In this document: one piece after another, positions 22,883-33,642 of the stretch
How the letters are laid out: every line of letters begins with the position of its first letter
How positions within the stretch are numbered: position 1 is the first letter of the stretch
DNA from: Cylindrotheca closterium
Taxonomy: Eukaryota; Bacillariophyta; Bacillariophyceae; Bacillariales; Bacillariaceae
Direction: 5' to 3'
DNA length: 64,000 nt
Assembly: GCA_933822405.4 (NCBI GenBank)
Contig: CAKOGP040001825.1
Span: 310,001 to 374,000 of the forward strand
Program-made: the position numbers and the translations under genes
Notes under the pieces: model-generated
Told to the model about the DNA's origin: nothing
Seen by the model: the letters and a program-made list of their open reading frames with translations, nothing else
The model's database searches: none

Positions 22883-23896
22883 TTAGTTGTTGTGATGCTT
22901 TCTGAGTTGAGTCCGTCGGCTGAGGAGGTAAATTATGATTGCTCCCATTACAAGCACTGGTTTCAATGATGGACTCTCGCCGAGGTCCCCAATAATTTCT
23001 CCATCTGGAGCAAAGAAATTCGTATTGCCCCCATAGTCGTGATCAATCGCTTCGATTCCTTCTTCAGCGTAAAGAAAGTCCCCTGAGCTCAGGTCGCCAG
23101 ATGTCGAACTGTAGAGGCCCATCTCACCAAAATAATCATCAATGTCTCCACTGAAGCCATCACCGTCAACATCTCCATCGATAGCTGCCTCTGTCGTACC
23201 TTCACCACCTTGTTCGGAAGAAGAGCCCTTTTCTTTCGTTTCTCCCTCTCCATCTTCAGAGGAGTCACTTGACTTCTTCTTCACTTCCTCCTCCTCCTCT
23301 TCAGAGGAGTCACTTGACTTCTTCTCCGCTTCTTCATCCTCCTCTTCAGAGCTGCTAGACTTCTTCTCCACTTCTTTCTCCTCCTCTTTAGAGCTGCTAG
23401 ACTTCTTCTTTACTTCTTCCTCCTCATCTTCAGAGCTGCTGGACTTTGGTTTCTTCTTGGCTGCTTTTTTTGTTCCTTTGCTCTGTTTCGATGTCTTGCT
23501 AGCTTCCTTTACTTCATCTTCAGATTTGCTGGGCATTTTGGCAGGATCTTCTGGATCATCGCTGGACTTTTTGGCATGCTTTTCATCTTCAGAATCATCA
23601 ATGGATTTTTTGGCAGGCTTTTCATCGCTGGATCCGCTGGATTTCTTCTTGTCTTCAGATTCAGAACTGCTGGATTTTTTCTTGTCTTCAGATTCAGAAC
23701 CGCTGGATTTTTTGTCCTTTTCACCATCTTCGCTTTTACTTGAACCCTTTTTTTCCGACTTTGACTCCTTGTCACCACTCCTGCTCCTATTACCACCATC
23801 GGCTTCATCGCCAGATTTTTTGTCCTTGCTCTTTTCATCCTCAGATGGTTTCTTGAGAGGCTCCTCTACCCCTCTTACTGTTCCGAATAGACCCAT
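22883..23896 (-). CDS. Lys/Ser/Glu-rich single-pass membrane protein, silaffin/SAP-like composition
   Basis: 337 residues from the first ATG at 23896; frame end at 22883. About residues 15-220 are a low-complexity series of KKSSSSE and KKSSDSSEEEE blocks with regular KK and KxxK spacing. An acidic region follows with a calcium-loop-like DGDVDGDGFSGDID, then a hydrophobic segment near the C-terminus (VLVMGAIIIYLL) and a short basic tail. Lys/Ser-rich lumenal regions with one C-terminal membrane segment are a feature of diatom silicalemma-associated and silaffin-type proteins, whose Lys and Ser are heavily modified. Ten codons in frame upstream of the ATG encode IFIVLALLT, which together with GLFGTVRG would make a good signal peptide. 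They follow a TGA with no ATG, so the start is unresolved. Confidence 0.65.
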   Translation of the reverse strand: MGLFGTVRGVEEPLKKPSEDEKSKDKKSGDEADGGNRSRSGDKESKSEKKGSSKSEDGEKDKKSSGSESEDKKKSSSSESEDKKKSSGSSDEKPAKKSIDDSEDEKHAKKSSDDPEDPAKMPSKSEDEVKEASKTSKQSKGTKKAAKKKPKSSSSEDEEEEVKKKSSSSKEEEKEVEKKSSSSEEEDEEAEKKSSDSSEEEEEEVKKKSSDSSEDGEGETKEKGSSSEQGGEGTTEAAIDGDVDGDGFSGDIDDYFGEMGLYSSTSGDLSSGDFLYAEEGIEAIDHDYGGNTNFFAPDGEIIGDLGESPSLKPVLVMGAIIIYLLSRRTQLRKHHNN

Positions 23897-25032
23897 CGTG
23901 AGTAGTGCAAGTACGATGAAGATCAATCACAAAAGAGTTTGGTTGTCCCGTAATGGATTTGGATCGGGCGTGCCCGCGAAATTCCAAGAGGTCATTTTTG
24001 GGGAGTCTAAAGTACTCAGATAGCCGATAATTTTTAATAAACATCTTTGTACTCGTATTGTACCTCTAGTACCTACCGCCTTCCGGTACCTTGTACCTGG
24101 TACGGTAGGATTGTTGGTCAGCTCAGTCATTGGCTCCATACAGTATCGGTACCGTACAGCGTTGTGGGCGTCTAAAATCTACTCAACTATTGTATTAGCA
24201 CTGAGTTGACTATCTAGTTAATTATCTCTCTGTGGGGTGATCAGAATTTCCGTCCAGTATACGACCCAGAGCGATGCTAGTTGCCTCTTGGTAAATGGAC
24301 GAGTTGCCTTGTCCTCTATCATCTTAGCTTACCTCCGCTTGAGATACTCTCTCATGGGGAATTAACTTGCTTGTTCTGGTACCAAGTGGAACAGCCGACC
24401 ATTCACTTGTGGCTCTGCATGACCTGGCCTGGGTGCCAGTGATCTGAGGCGCCACCCTCCTACTACGTTGGAAGACCTCCAGCTTGTGGATCAGTGGATC
24501 AGTACAGTGGTCGTAAGGACCCACGATTACGACCGTAGAGCAACACAGACTGCATGGCAGCCTTGTATAGCGTCGATAGCGTCTTCTCGTTACTTGTGCG
24601 TTGAGTTCTTAGTGTTAGCTCAGAGCAAAAAATGAAATCAGTAGAAGGTCATTTCCTTTGAGTTGCCTTCGTTCATTCAATGGCGAAGAAAAACAAAAAA
24701 CCTTCTCCAGTCTTTTCTGTAAGTTGAAGTACAGGTACACGTGTTCACGTACATGGTGTCACATCACAGAGCAAACTACTCCGAGGTGTTCTCTGATCCG
24801 ATGCACCCGGCCGGAGCTCATCTGGTAAAACTCCGTGCCGGTCCCGTAGTAAAACTCCGTACCGGTAAACGTAGGAAACGTGTGTCAATGTAGGGTATTC
24901 CTGAAGCCTCAACGTACGATCGATTACTTAGAGACCAAAGATAATAAGTTCGGGCAGCTTCGAAAAAATTGCAAGTGCAACGTGTGGATTGTTACGACGA
25001 TTTAGACTACTGGCGGCACTTTTGATCGTATC

Positions 25033-25308
25033 GCGTTATTCACGATTTTCACGCGGTAGATCCCATGGAAAATCAGAAAAATCCCTTTTGAAACTGGCGC
25101 TGAAACACCACAACTGGGTGTTCGTGCGTTCTACAGAGATTGAGTACCATAAAATTTTACCCATTCGTTTAGCGTTATCATGATTTGCGAGTAAAACCCA
25201 CAGCGTAAAATCAGAAAATTCCGGTTGAAACTGGCGCTGAAACATCACAACGGGGTGTTCGTGAACTTTGACACTCAGACGGAAATTCTCGATCTCATTT
25301 GGGCACAT
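25033..25308 (+). repeat. Diverged 138-bp tandem duplication
   Basis: The segment starting AAAATCAGAAAAATCCC at 25069 recurs at 25207 as AAAATCAGAAAATTCC. Both run on through GAAACTGGCGCTGAAACA to GGTGTTCGTG. Upstream flanks also align (CACGATTTTCACG / CATGATTTGCGAG). A third, weaker copy of the unit start may lie near 25366 (CATAATTTCAGAGTGAAACC). No coding role is evident. Confidence 0.8.
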
Positions 25309-26180
25309 TTTCATTTCCCTCGACAAACTGACACGGTGTCAAATCACAACTTACTTCCAAAACCATTCATAATTTCAGAGTGAAACCAATCACACAACTG
25401 ACACCAATCACACAACCGCATAACAGCCAACACTAAACGCGCAAACTTTCCCTTCTCTCTTCAACCAATACTAACAATCAGAATCAATCATGTACGGATC
25501 TTGTGGACTACGCCGTGATCGTCGAGAACTCCTCTCGCACTGCCATCGCAACACTCGCAACAACTCTGCGACTCAATGCGTCAAGAACATGAAGCCACTT
25601 CAACAACCATTGGCATCCTCACCACAGGTCTCAACCACAACCATGCAGACACCTCAAGTTGTGCAGAAGGAATAGTCGGCACTTTGTCATTACAAACACA
25701 CGCTACATACCTTACATCTTTCAACGCATATCCACATTTTCGCAGAAACAGAAAATGAACTACATGAAACCTTAGTGTAAACATATTACAGACTATTCTA
25801 AAAAATACAATTACAAGACTACATGACTATTATCTTTTTCAAATTCTAATGTTCTCATTCAATCCCAGAACGAAATCTAAGCGATTTGATACACAGCAGA
25901 GAAGTGCTGTTTCCTCGATGAGTGATGATTCGAAAAAGGTCTACAACCTATTGGTCTACTGGTATCAATATTGCAAACAAATCAAAGCTTGCACCTCTCA
26001 AACAAAAACTTCATATGCTTCTTCAAGCGATCTTGATTGAAAGATTTTCCAAGAATTTTAGAATTGAGAATAAGCGAGGAATGCGTGAAGAAAATTAGTT
26101 GTATCGTGACGTCATCAATCGGATCCAGTGCACAGAACTTTTATACTATGCACTATCGTGTGCACACATCGCACATTGCA

Positions 26181-26215
26181 CATCACCCATCACCCATTAC
26201 CCATCACCCATCACC
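26181..26215 (+). repeat. Five-copy CATCACC minisatellite
   Basis: Five 7-bp units, the third being CATTACC. It lies 31 bp before the ATG of the DUF1365 gene, so it is probably in that gene's 5' leader. Confidence 0.9.
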
Positions 26216-26246
26216 AACTTCCAATTTCTTAGAGATCCGTCATAAG

Positions 26247-27364
26247 ATGTTGATCGCATTGATATCCGCCGTAGCCGTTTTCCTTTTCCTTGCTTTTGTT
26301 ATGCTTCCATTGGTTCTAGCGCTGCGAGATACATTCAAGGAATACGACCTGAAACACTCAAAACTATACACTGGAAGAGTGTGGCACACACGGTTACAAC
26401 CGAAGCTCCATGCATTCACCTATCCGATTTTCATATTTGCTTTGGATCTGAAAGAAAATCTAGAATCGTTCATGTCCCCAATTCTAGAGTTTCGGGAGTC
26501 AGATCATCTGAAGAATGGTGAAGGGATTGTAAAGGAAGGAGGCGCCGATAATTCGTTGGTGGAACGAGTGCTGCGATTGGTCCAAGAGAGGACGAACGGT
26601 AAATGTGCCCCTGCCATAGAGACGCACCGAGTTACTTTGTTGACCCACGTAAGGAATCATATAGATGAATGAATGGATCAAATCTGAGAAAGAATTGTGT
26701 GAACCCTAACCTGTGATGTTTTGTCCCTTAGCTCTCTTACTATGGCTACAATTTCAATCCTGTCAGTTTCTACTACGTCACATCAAAGGAAACGAATGAA
26801 CTGACAGTCATGGTGGCAGAAGTGAGCAATACTCCTTGGTTAGAACAACACAGTTATGTTTTGCACAAAGATAGTGTCGATAAGGTCAAGCATGAGAAGA
26901 AGGATGGAAGCGAGTGGTTTACCTTTCCAAAGGATTTTCATGTCAGTCCATTCATGGAAATGGATTACATGTACGATTTCATTTATGCTGGCTTGCCTGA
27001 GAACAAGGTGGACGATGCTGCACCAATGACAATTATCAATAACTTACGGAGTCTTTCGAATGACAAGTTGGCCTTTTCCGCAAAGCTGGAAATTGAGGCG
27101 CAATCAATTACTCCATTTGGCGTGGCTTGGCAGCTGATTCGCTTCCCCGGGTTTTGCATGATTCTGCAAATATGGATTCATTACCAAGCCGCTTGGCTGT
27201 TTATAAAAGGAATCGTCTTCGTCCCTCATCCCCAAGGTAGTGAGACTGCGGCGACGCGTGCCATTGCAACCTTCATGGCTCCATTTTTTGCACTTCGTGA
27301 TCGAGTGGGTAGTGGTGCCTCAGGATCCGATGGTGTTTCCACGAGCAAAGCCAAAGCTAGCTAG
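26247..27364 (+). CDS. DUF1365 family protein with N-terminal membrane anchor
   Basis: Two exons, 26247-26648 and 26732-27364, phase 0 across an 83-nt intron (GTAAGG...CCTTAG); 344 residues. A hydrophobic N-terminal segment (about residues 3-25) acts as signal or anchor. The family is marked by LYTGRVWHTRLQPKLHAFTY, then LLTHLSYYGYNFNPVSFYYV, VMVAEVSNTP and FHVSPFMEMD, in the order of bacterial DUF1365 proteins. In bacteria these are often encoded beside cyclopropane-fatty-acid-synthase-like and amine-oxidase-like genes, suggesting lipid metabolism, but the activity is not established. A second hydrophobic stretch (QLIRFPGFCMILQIWIHYQA) could be membrane-associated. Confidence 0.88.
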
Positions 27365-27457
27365 CTCAGAGTTAGCTAAAGGTCAAAAGTTTTGAAGTAC
27401 ACAATTCATTAGGCGATTTTTTGATTCTACAGATGGTGTGTTCACTACTTATACTTC

Positions 27458-28804
27458 TCAGTTGACTTGATTTGCACGGTCAAGGTGACCAGTGCGTTCC
27501 AACAACAAGTCAAAGTCAATATGAGGCTCATAGTGCTTTACTGTCGTATTTACACGATTATCATCCTCAAAATTCAACTTTGGAGTGTATCTATGGATCA
27601 TATCCATGGCCACGTTTGTCGGGTATGGTGCGAGCATGACAGGTGGCGCGTTCCCAGATTCATTCAAGCCTTCGATGATGTCAAGGACTTGAGCACTCAA
27701 TGGATATTCATCAGTACCGGTCACCACTAGTGCTGATTCATTCCCAGCTCCTTGTTTTCGAAGAGGATGGTCCATGAGGAATCCAAGCAAAATATCATTT
27801 CGAGAAGCATGACAGACGTATAGACTTCTTGATGGGTTCTTTCGCAAGGTGTGCAAAAAGACTTGTAATGAGGTTGCGACCAGATTCATATCTTGTACTC
27901 TGTAGTGTCTGAGTTTGTGGTTCTCTCCAGTCAGGAGCTTTGTTTTGAAAAGCTTTTCCAGGTCACTCAGTGCTGGGCAACCCAGGAATGGCCTATCTGG
28001 GACACATCCCAATAGAGGAACACCATCCCAATGCAGATCCAATGCCTTGGTAAGGTATTCCCTTGTCTGATCAAGTTTCTCTGGCTGCACTTTGTTGATA
28101 ATGACTCCGCATATTTCTACACCCTCTTTGTCGCAAAGCACTTTGTTAAGCTCTAGCTCGTCAAAAGTATTTCCCAATCCGCCATTGGCAACCAATATCA
28201 TCTTGGCACCGAGCCAACTAGCAACTTGTGCATTGCTTGCATGTACGATGCTTCCAACCGCACAATGGCCTGTTCCTTCGCAAAGAACAATTTCAGAATC
28301 AGCGCTCACGGCCCGGTATGCATTGTAGACCAATTCTTCCTGGTGTTCCAATCTTATTTTTCCGTCAAGATAATCGCGAGTGTAACCACGTGGGATCAAA
28401 ACTGGACTAATGTCCCCATATTTCAAATGATCAAGCCCAAAATGATGCTTCACGAGAACAGCGTCTTTGTCACAATCCACAATTTTCCCATTTTCTTCGA
28501 CCTGCAAAGACTGTTGTCCAACTGGCTTCATAAACCCAACTCGATCAAATCGTTTTTGTAGACCACTCAACAGAGCCAATGACGTTGATGTCTTTCCAAC
28601 ATGTTGCCTCGTTGCTGCGACATATAGAGGTGCCCCTGTGTTCCCATTCTGTGACGATTGGAAAACATCGCCTTCGTACATTGCATTTGAAGCATATCGA
28701 AAACATTGGCCATTCGAAATTTTGAAAGAAGAGTCAAGAAACTGACTTTGCCTGCCGATCGCAGATGTTGGTCCCTTGAGAACCAGCAGCCTTTGTTTCA
28801 TCAT
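27458..28804 (-). CDS. BioD-like P-loop protein with DRTGG domain (stand-alone Pta N-terminal type)
   Basis: 448 residues from the tandem ATGs at 28799-28804; the longer frame begins at TTG. A basic, Ser-rich N-terminus (about 45 residues) suits mitochondrial or plastid import. A BioD/AAA_26-like domain follows, with the P-loop AATRQHVGKTSTSLALL and a later LCEGTGHCAVGSIVHASNA segment. The remainder resembles a DRTGG-type domain (RSLYVCHASRNDILLGFLMD, then ALVVTGTDEYPL). This pairing forms the N-terminal half of long bacterial phosphate acetyltransferases, but no catalytic PTA domain is present here. A nucleotide-sensing or regulatory role is likelier than dethiobiotin synthesis; that is inference. 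Confidence 0.82.
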   Translation of the reverse strand: MMKQRLLVLKGPTSAIGRQSQFLDSSFKISNGQCFRYASNAMYEGDVFQSSQNGNTGAPLYVAATRQHVGKTSTSLALLSGLQKRFDRVGFMKPVGQQSLQVEENGKIVDCDKDAVLVKHHFGLDHLKYGDISPVLIPRGYTRDYLDGKIRLEHQEELVYNAYRAVSADSEIVLCEGTGHCAVGSIVHASNAQVASWLGAKMILVANGGLGNTFDELELNKVLCDKEGVEICGVIINKVQPEKLDQTREYLTKALDLHWDGVPLLGCVPDRPFLGCPALSDLEKLFKTKLLTGENHKLRHYRVQDMNLVATSLQVFLHTLRKNPSRSLYVCHASRNDILLGFLMDHPLRKQGAGNESALVVTGTDEYPLSAQVLDIIEGLNESGNAPPVMLAPYPTNVAMDMIHRYTPKLNFEDDNRVNTTVKHYEPHIDFDLLLERTGHLDRANQVN

Positions 28805-29093
28805 TAACAATTCAACGCCTTTCGCTCGTCTGTGTTGAAGCCGAACAAAATGCTGAAAATCAGGTTGGGTGCAGAATTCACGACTTCGACTTCGCGTCAA
28901 CTCACGTGGTCGAAAACAACGTACACGTACATGCAGAATATGGGACTATATCAGTACAAATATCCTACAGAACAGTTGCTAATCGGTTATCTAGTGTTCG
29001 TATCACGGCGTTTGATATATCTACAGTAGTGCAGTGTCTTCTTGCATGCTTCTACGGGTTACAGTAGTGACAGATGCATTACGTTCAACGTTG

Positions 29094-30569
29094 TCAATTT
29101 ATCTGCCCGGCTCGACCGAAACCTTGGCGACCAAAGCCATCTGCCCCATCTGGCTGTTGCAGATTAAACCGTTGAAGCTCATCGTCACACCATTTTTTCA
29201 ACATGTAAGACAACAGAGCAAGCTCTTGAACCCTTTCTCTCGGCAATTCGTCAGCAGATCCCAGCTCAGCATAAGCTTCTCGTTCTACAAAGCCAACTGC
29301 CAGCAGAAGCCCTTTCATGGGTGATTGCCAAATGGCAGCAAATTTCTTTGAACGAATTCGAATTTGTCGATACTTAATGCTCTTTGGGTTTTCAACGATA
29401 TTCTTCAGGTACAGTTGCAGTGTCGCGATAGATGAATCTTCTGGCGACATAAGCCGGCTCATATGTTGAAGCGTCCAAGAAATTGCTGGCAGTGGAGAGT
29501 GAAAATTTTCAGAGCCTGGGAATGGCATGATATCATCCCGAACAGCAACCCAGAATGGTCCGTTCCTATCCTTTGGTGGTACCAACGAGAACTTGTGTTG
29601 CCCTGTCCCATCATCAGATACAGTGTTAGTACCGTGTGAAGTGGGGATAACTCTATAAGGAATGTAGTAGAGCACAACCTCTCTTGTTTCGGCGTGTTCG
29701 AATATCCAAGGGCTTTGGAAGCCAACAGTGGTGGAGTAGCGTCAGAAAGGGAGGACTTGATTGTGTATGATTCTCGAATTCATTCAATCGACTTACTGGT
29801 CAATCCACGTCGTCTGCGACCAATTCCGTTCAGGCAGTAGATTGCCTTTTGGGATAGAGCGACCTTGATAGTCGATCCAAAAAACATTCAGTGGAATTCT
29901 TGTCATATTTGTTATATGCAAGAAGATTGGAACTGTGCCGCGATAGCTGTGCGGGACGTATGGCGGAACAACTTCAACATCATCTCCACGTCCCAGTGTG
30001 TAGATCCGAAACAAACTCGATTCAATGTCCAACCAATAATTGAAACTTGCCATACCTGGATGCTCATTGCTAGTCGCCTTTATTGTAGGCGGCTGATTTC
30101 TCTTCGCTCCTGCAATTTTTTCTGGTTCGACGACGGCTGAGTGGTTGACTGCTGTATCGTCACCCAAAATCCCTTCTTGTTGATTGGTCTCGTTGTCCTT
30201 CTCAAGCTCGGCAATTGAAGCCTCCTCCAGTTGACCTTTCGTCGATTCAGACAAGCTATTTTCTTCTGGATGATCTGGGCTCTTCGTCACTTCTACAGTC
30301 TCTTTCACGTCTTCCTCAGCTTGATCCAATAGAAGGCTACGACTTCGCTTTTCTTCAGTTTGTGATACCGCTACTGGATCTGGCGGAAAAATTACATTTC
30401 TGTCGTCGTTTTCAATATGGGGACGATTCCTGTAGTCAAAGAAGGCTATGACAAGCAATGCTACTATCATGCGATTAAGCCAACTTTGCCAAAGAACCTC
30501 CAAATGCTCCAACATGGCACCTTTGTTGGGTTTTTGTAGCAGATGATTGATTGATGAAGAGTCAGTCAT
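29094..30569 (-). CDS. VHL beta-domain plus PUB-domain membrane protein
   Basis: Two exons, 29797-30569 and 29094-29712, phase 2 across an 84-nt intron (GTAAGT...CCAAAG); 463 residues. The ATG at 30569 is used; the longer frame starts at TTG. A short hydrophobic segment (about residues 32-46, MIVALLVIAFF) could anchor it. A disordered acidic region runs to about 180. Residues about 222-282 match the VHL beta domain (PLNVFWIDYQGRSIPKGNLL, TTWIDHPWIFEHAETREVVL). Residues about 350-430 match a PUB domain (YLKNIVENPKSIKYRQIRIR, FAAIWQSPMKGLLLAVGFVE), the module that binds the tail of p97/Cdc48 in PNGase and UBXD1. No VHL alpha domain (elongin C box) was recognised. A membrane p97 adaptor is a reasonable hypothesis. 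The next gene upstream ends only about 80 bp away. Confidence 0.8.
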
Positions 30570-30649
30570 GTTGGTCGATTGAGAAGGTCTACAGAAGTAC
30601 AACAATGTCAAGGCGAAGAAAAATCAAGCAGCTATTATCTACGAGTATT

Positions 30650-33642
30650 TCAGGTGGCAAAGCCTTCTTTCTTCATCTGCTCATATAACGATCTGTAGTC
30701 AACTTGGTTTCGTTTTCTCTTTCGAGGCGCATCGCCCTCTTCTTCATTACCAGCATCGTCCCCATACAGCGCTCGTCTGCTTTCCAGTTCGAGTAGTTTC
30801 ATTTTCTCTAGTTTCTGTTGACGCTTCCTCTCCCTTTCGTCGATCAAATGACGTTCGAACTGACTCTCCCATTCCCCATCTTGGGCATCGTACAGCTCAC
30901 GCGAGCTCCCCCCATCAACTAATGATCGCACATGAGCTGCAACCGATCTTGCAAAAGGGCTTACAATGCCACCATGAATCTTGTATCCTCCTTCGAGAAC
31001 ACTCACGATCCGGCCGTTACAGCAGGTGTTCGCAATTCGAACAAGCTGTGCAGTAACCCATTCATAATCATCTTCGACCATGCCGACGTATCCAAAGTTC
31101 ATGCTATCCCGCTTGTGCGCATCGAAACCGGCGCTGATGAAAATGATATCGGGATCAAACTCCAAAAGTTGTGGGAGAATCTTTTTCCTGTATGTGTCAC
31201 GAACTTCAAGACGTTGCATTCCAGGCACAGCATCACGAGTTGGTAAGCCAAGGCCACAATTGATAATTTTGCAACAGTTGCCTTGAGCTTCTGCGCCCAT
31301 TCTTGTCCACGTTTGACTCAACAGAAAATCAGTAAGATTTGGCGTTTCAACGGATGACGGATCTTTGACGTTGTCGGTCATGACAGTTTTTCCTGACGCC
31401 GGATAAAACCAACCAGCCTGAGGCGTGTCTGCAAATTCAATTCCACGGGGACCATATCCGTGAGCCGAGGCGAAAAAGACGTTATGGACATCTGTTTCGT
31501 CCAGCCATGGCCTATAATTTTTCACGCCAAGTTCCCCGATTGCAAATGGAGTCCGGATAATAGACTTTTCCACAGTGGGAACAAGTTGTCGAATGATCTC
31601 TTCAGTTCCATTTCCATGATGAACATCAAAGTCAATGATCGCCACCTTGCGAATATTCTCATTGCGGTACATGGAACGTGCGTAAGCTGCTCCGATTGCT
31701 ATATTGTTCAAAAAGCAAAACCCATGCGATCCACCATCTGGATCATTCTCACATCGCACGATTCCTCGAGGACCAGCATGATGACCAGGTGGTCGAACAG
31801 CACAAAATGCATTTCTGAATTCTCCTGACATGACTTTGTCAACAGCTTCACAAACGCTACCAGCAGCTCGAAGCGCTGATTCGAAACTCCATCTTGACAT
31901 TGCTGTGTCTGCATCGAGATGAGCTATTGCGGATGGATGATCTGGTATACTCGAACACAACTGACTAATGGACTCGACATAATTGTACTCGTGGCACTAT
32001 AAACAAATAAAGAAGTTAATACAACGCGATCAGCAGCAGAGAATGAGAATCAATCAATCTTACCTTCAAGACATCCACCATAGCAGCCCGGCGTGTTTCA
32101 TTTTCCCATGTGCATTTGCTGAATTCTCCTGACCTCAAGATACCCGTTTCATCGTCTGTTAGCACATGAAGGCGCTTGACATTTTCTGGAGGAGGCTCGC
32201 TGTGTGGATCACGTCTTATAGGGGCACAGGTCTTATGCAAACCGCACAACTCATGAGTCAACACTATTGTCTTTCCATCAGGATCAACAACCAAATCTCG
32301 AGGTGGTGCAACAACCCCTGAGGATGGTGGACCGCCCAAAACTTCCAACAAGTCATTCAGTATTGGCATTCCTCGTTTGTGTGCTAGTTGTCCAGGAGTG
32401 AAGCCACGTCGATCAGCCAAGTTGGCATCTGCCCCGGCTTCAAGAAGAAGACGCACAACTGGCCAGTTTCCTCGCGAGCAGGCAATGTGCAGTGGGGATT
32501 GACCGACAGAATTCATCGCGTCCACTTCAATGTCAGGAGCTCCCAAAAGAAGTTTTGTGACTTGCAATGGAGCGATCTCGCCAGCTCCAGCAGCTGGATT
32601 GAGAGCAGCAGCCCGTGGAACACTAGTATCGGATTTCGCAGCCGCGTGCAATGGTCGTCCTTGCGATCGATCGGCTCGTGCATTCAATGTTGTCTTTCCA
32701 TTTTCATGCGACAAAATGTACCTGACTATCTCTGGCAAGCAGAACATGCAAGCAAGATAGAGCGGAGTGTGCATAGAATCATCCTTCACTGAAAGATCGG
32801 CCCCTTTTTCAGTAAGAAAAACGACGCACTGGTAGGCAAAGTCGGCATGCTTTCCAACAGAACCCATACTGATGGCAAGGTGTATTGGAGCACTCCCATC
32901 ACTCTTTTTGTGAATCGAAGCACCAGCTTCCAGCAAAAGTTTGACATGCTCCAACTTCCGAGCGTGAATCGCTATGTGAAGTGGAGTGTTCTCGTCAGTA
33001 TCCCGTTCGTTCAGGTTGTGAGGACAGTAATACTTTCTTCGCTTTTTGACTTTGCCGACCGAAGCGTTTTCTTGAACTTGACCATTTTTTGGTGCTGCAT
33101 CAATCACTTCATTTATTACCCCTTCCTTCGGACTAATGGCCATTGGTGCCAGTCCTTCGTTAGCTTGATTTTTGCTCACTCCGTCCACAGTGTCGTTGGT
33201 ATCTTTGTCTCCGGCTTCTGCTTCCATCACACCTTCCTCTCCGACGACCGCATTTGGAATCATTACTTTTGGTGGCAGTGGCTGTGGCTGTGGAGAGTGA
33301 CCAATTGCTGCTGCGTGCGCAGCAGCAGCTGAATCATTTTCATCAGACGAAGAGTCGTCATCAGAATCCTCAGGAATCAAAATCAAAGCCTGGCGTTTTT
33401 CGGAGGCAACAAAAATGAGATTGTATACAATCAAAACTAAACAAGCCCCAGAAGATCCAATCTGAATCCAGCCAGATGGACCACAACCTCGGATTCGACC
33501 CGTTATTGTGACTTACCCTCAAACTCTCAACATCTTCGAATTCGCAGCAGTCATGCACAGGGTATCTCTTGATTTCTTGAAGTTGACCTCCTCCGTAGAC
33601 GTAATCCTCTCCATCATCCGAGCTTGCAGTCACGTCGCTCAT
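30650..33642 (-). CDS. Ankyrin-repeat / class II histone deacetylase fusion
   Basis: Three exons, 33517-33642, 32064-33389 and 30650-31996, joined in phase 0 across introns of 127 and 67 nt; 932 residues. An acidic Ser/Asp-rich N-terminus leads to ankyrin repeats (about residues 170-405, for example DTDENTPLHIAIHARKLEHV and GQSPLHIACSRGNWPVVRLL). The deacetylase domain follows, spanning the exon 2/3 boundary, with RPPGHHAGPRG, SHGFCFLNNIAIGAAYA, IIDFDVHHGNGTEEI, SAGFDAH and LEGGY. The zinc-binding DVH and GFD Asp residues and the catalytic His pair are present, so activity is expected. The tail is basic (PRKRKRNQVDY), a likely nuclear signal. Class II deacetylases remove acetyl groups from histone or other lysines. 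The ankyrin part would choose partners; which ones is unknown. Confidence 0.93.

Larger units (their letters stand above)
23897..26246. other. Gene-poor spacer with decayed repeats
   Basis: About 2.3 kb with no supported gene. It contains clusters of GTAC/CCGGTAC words around 24060-24165 and 24830-24870, a diverged tandem repeat at 25033-25308, short frames at 25490-25758 and 25849-26040 without domain support, and a CATCACC minisatellite just before the DUF1365 gene. Base order around 24240-24560 looks like decayed coding or transposon sequence, but no reverse transcriptase or transposase motif can be read. Confidence 0.5.

Noticed and set aside
23142..24023. 293-codon plus-strand frame opposite the Lys/Ser-rich gene
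   Set aside because: A Ser/Phe/Leu mirror image of GAA/TCC-rich low-complexity sequence; no start context or domain.
24324..24524. 66-codon minus-strand frame, possible transposon relic
   Set aside because: No recognisable reverse transcriptase, integrase or transposase motif and no terminal repeats; kept only as part of the gene-poor spacer.
25849..26040. 63-codon plus-strand frame
   Set aside because: Short, low support, no domain or splice partner.
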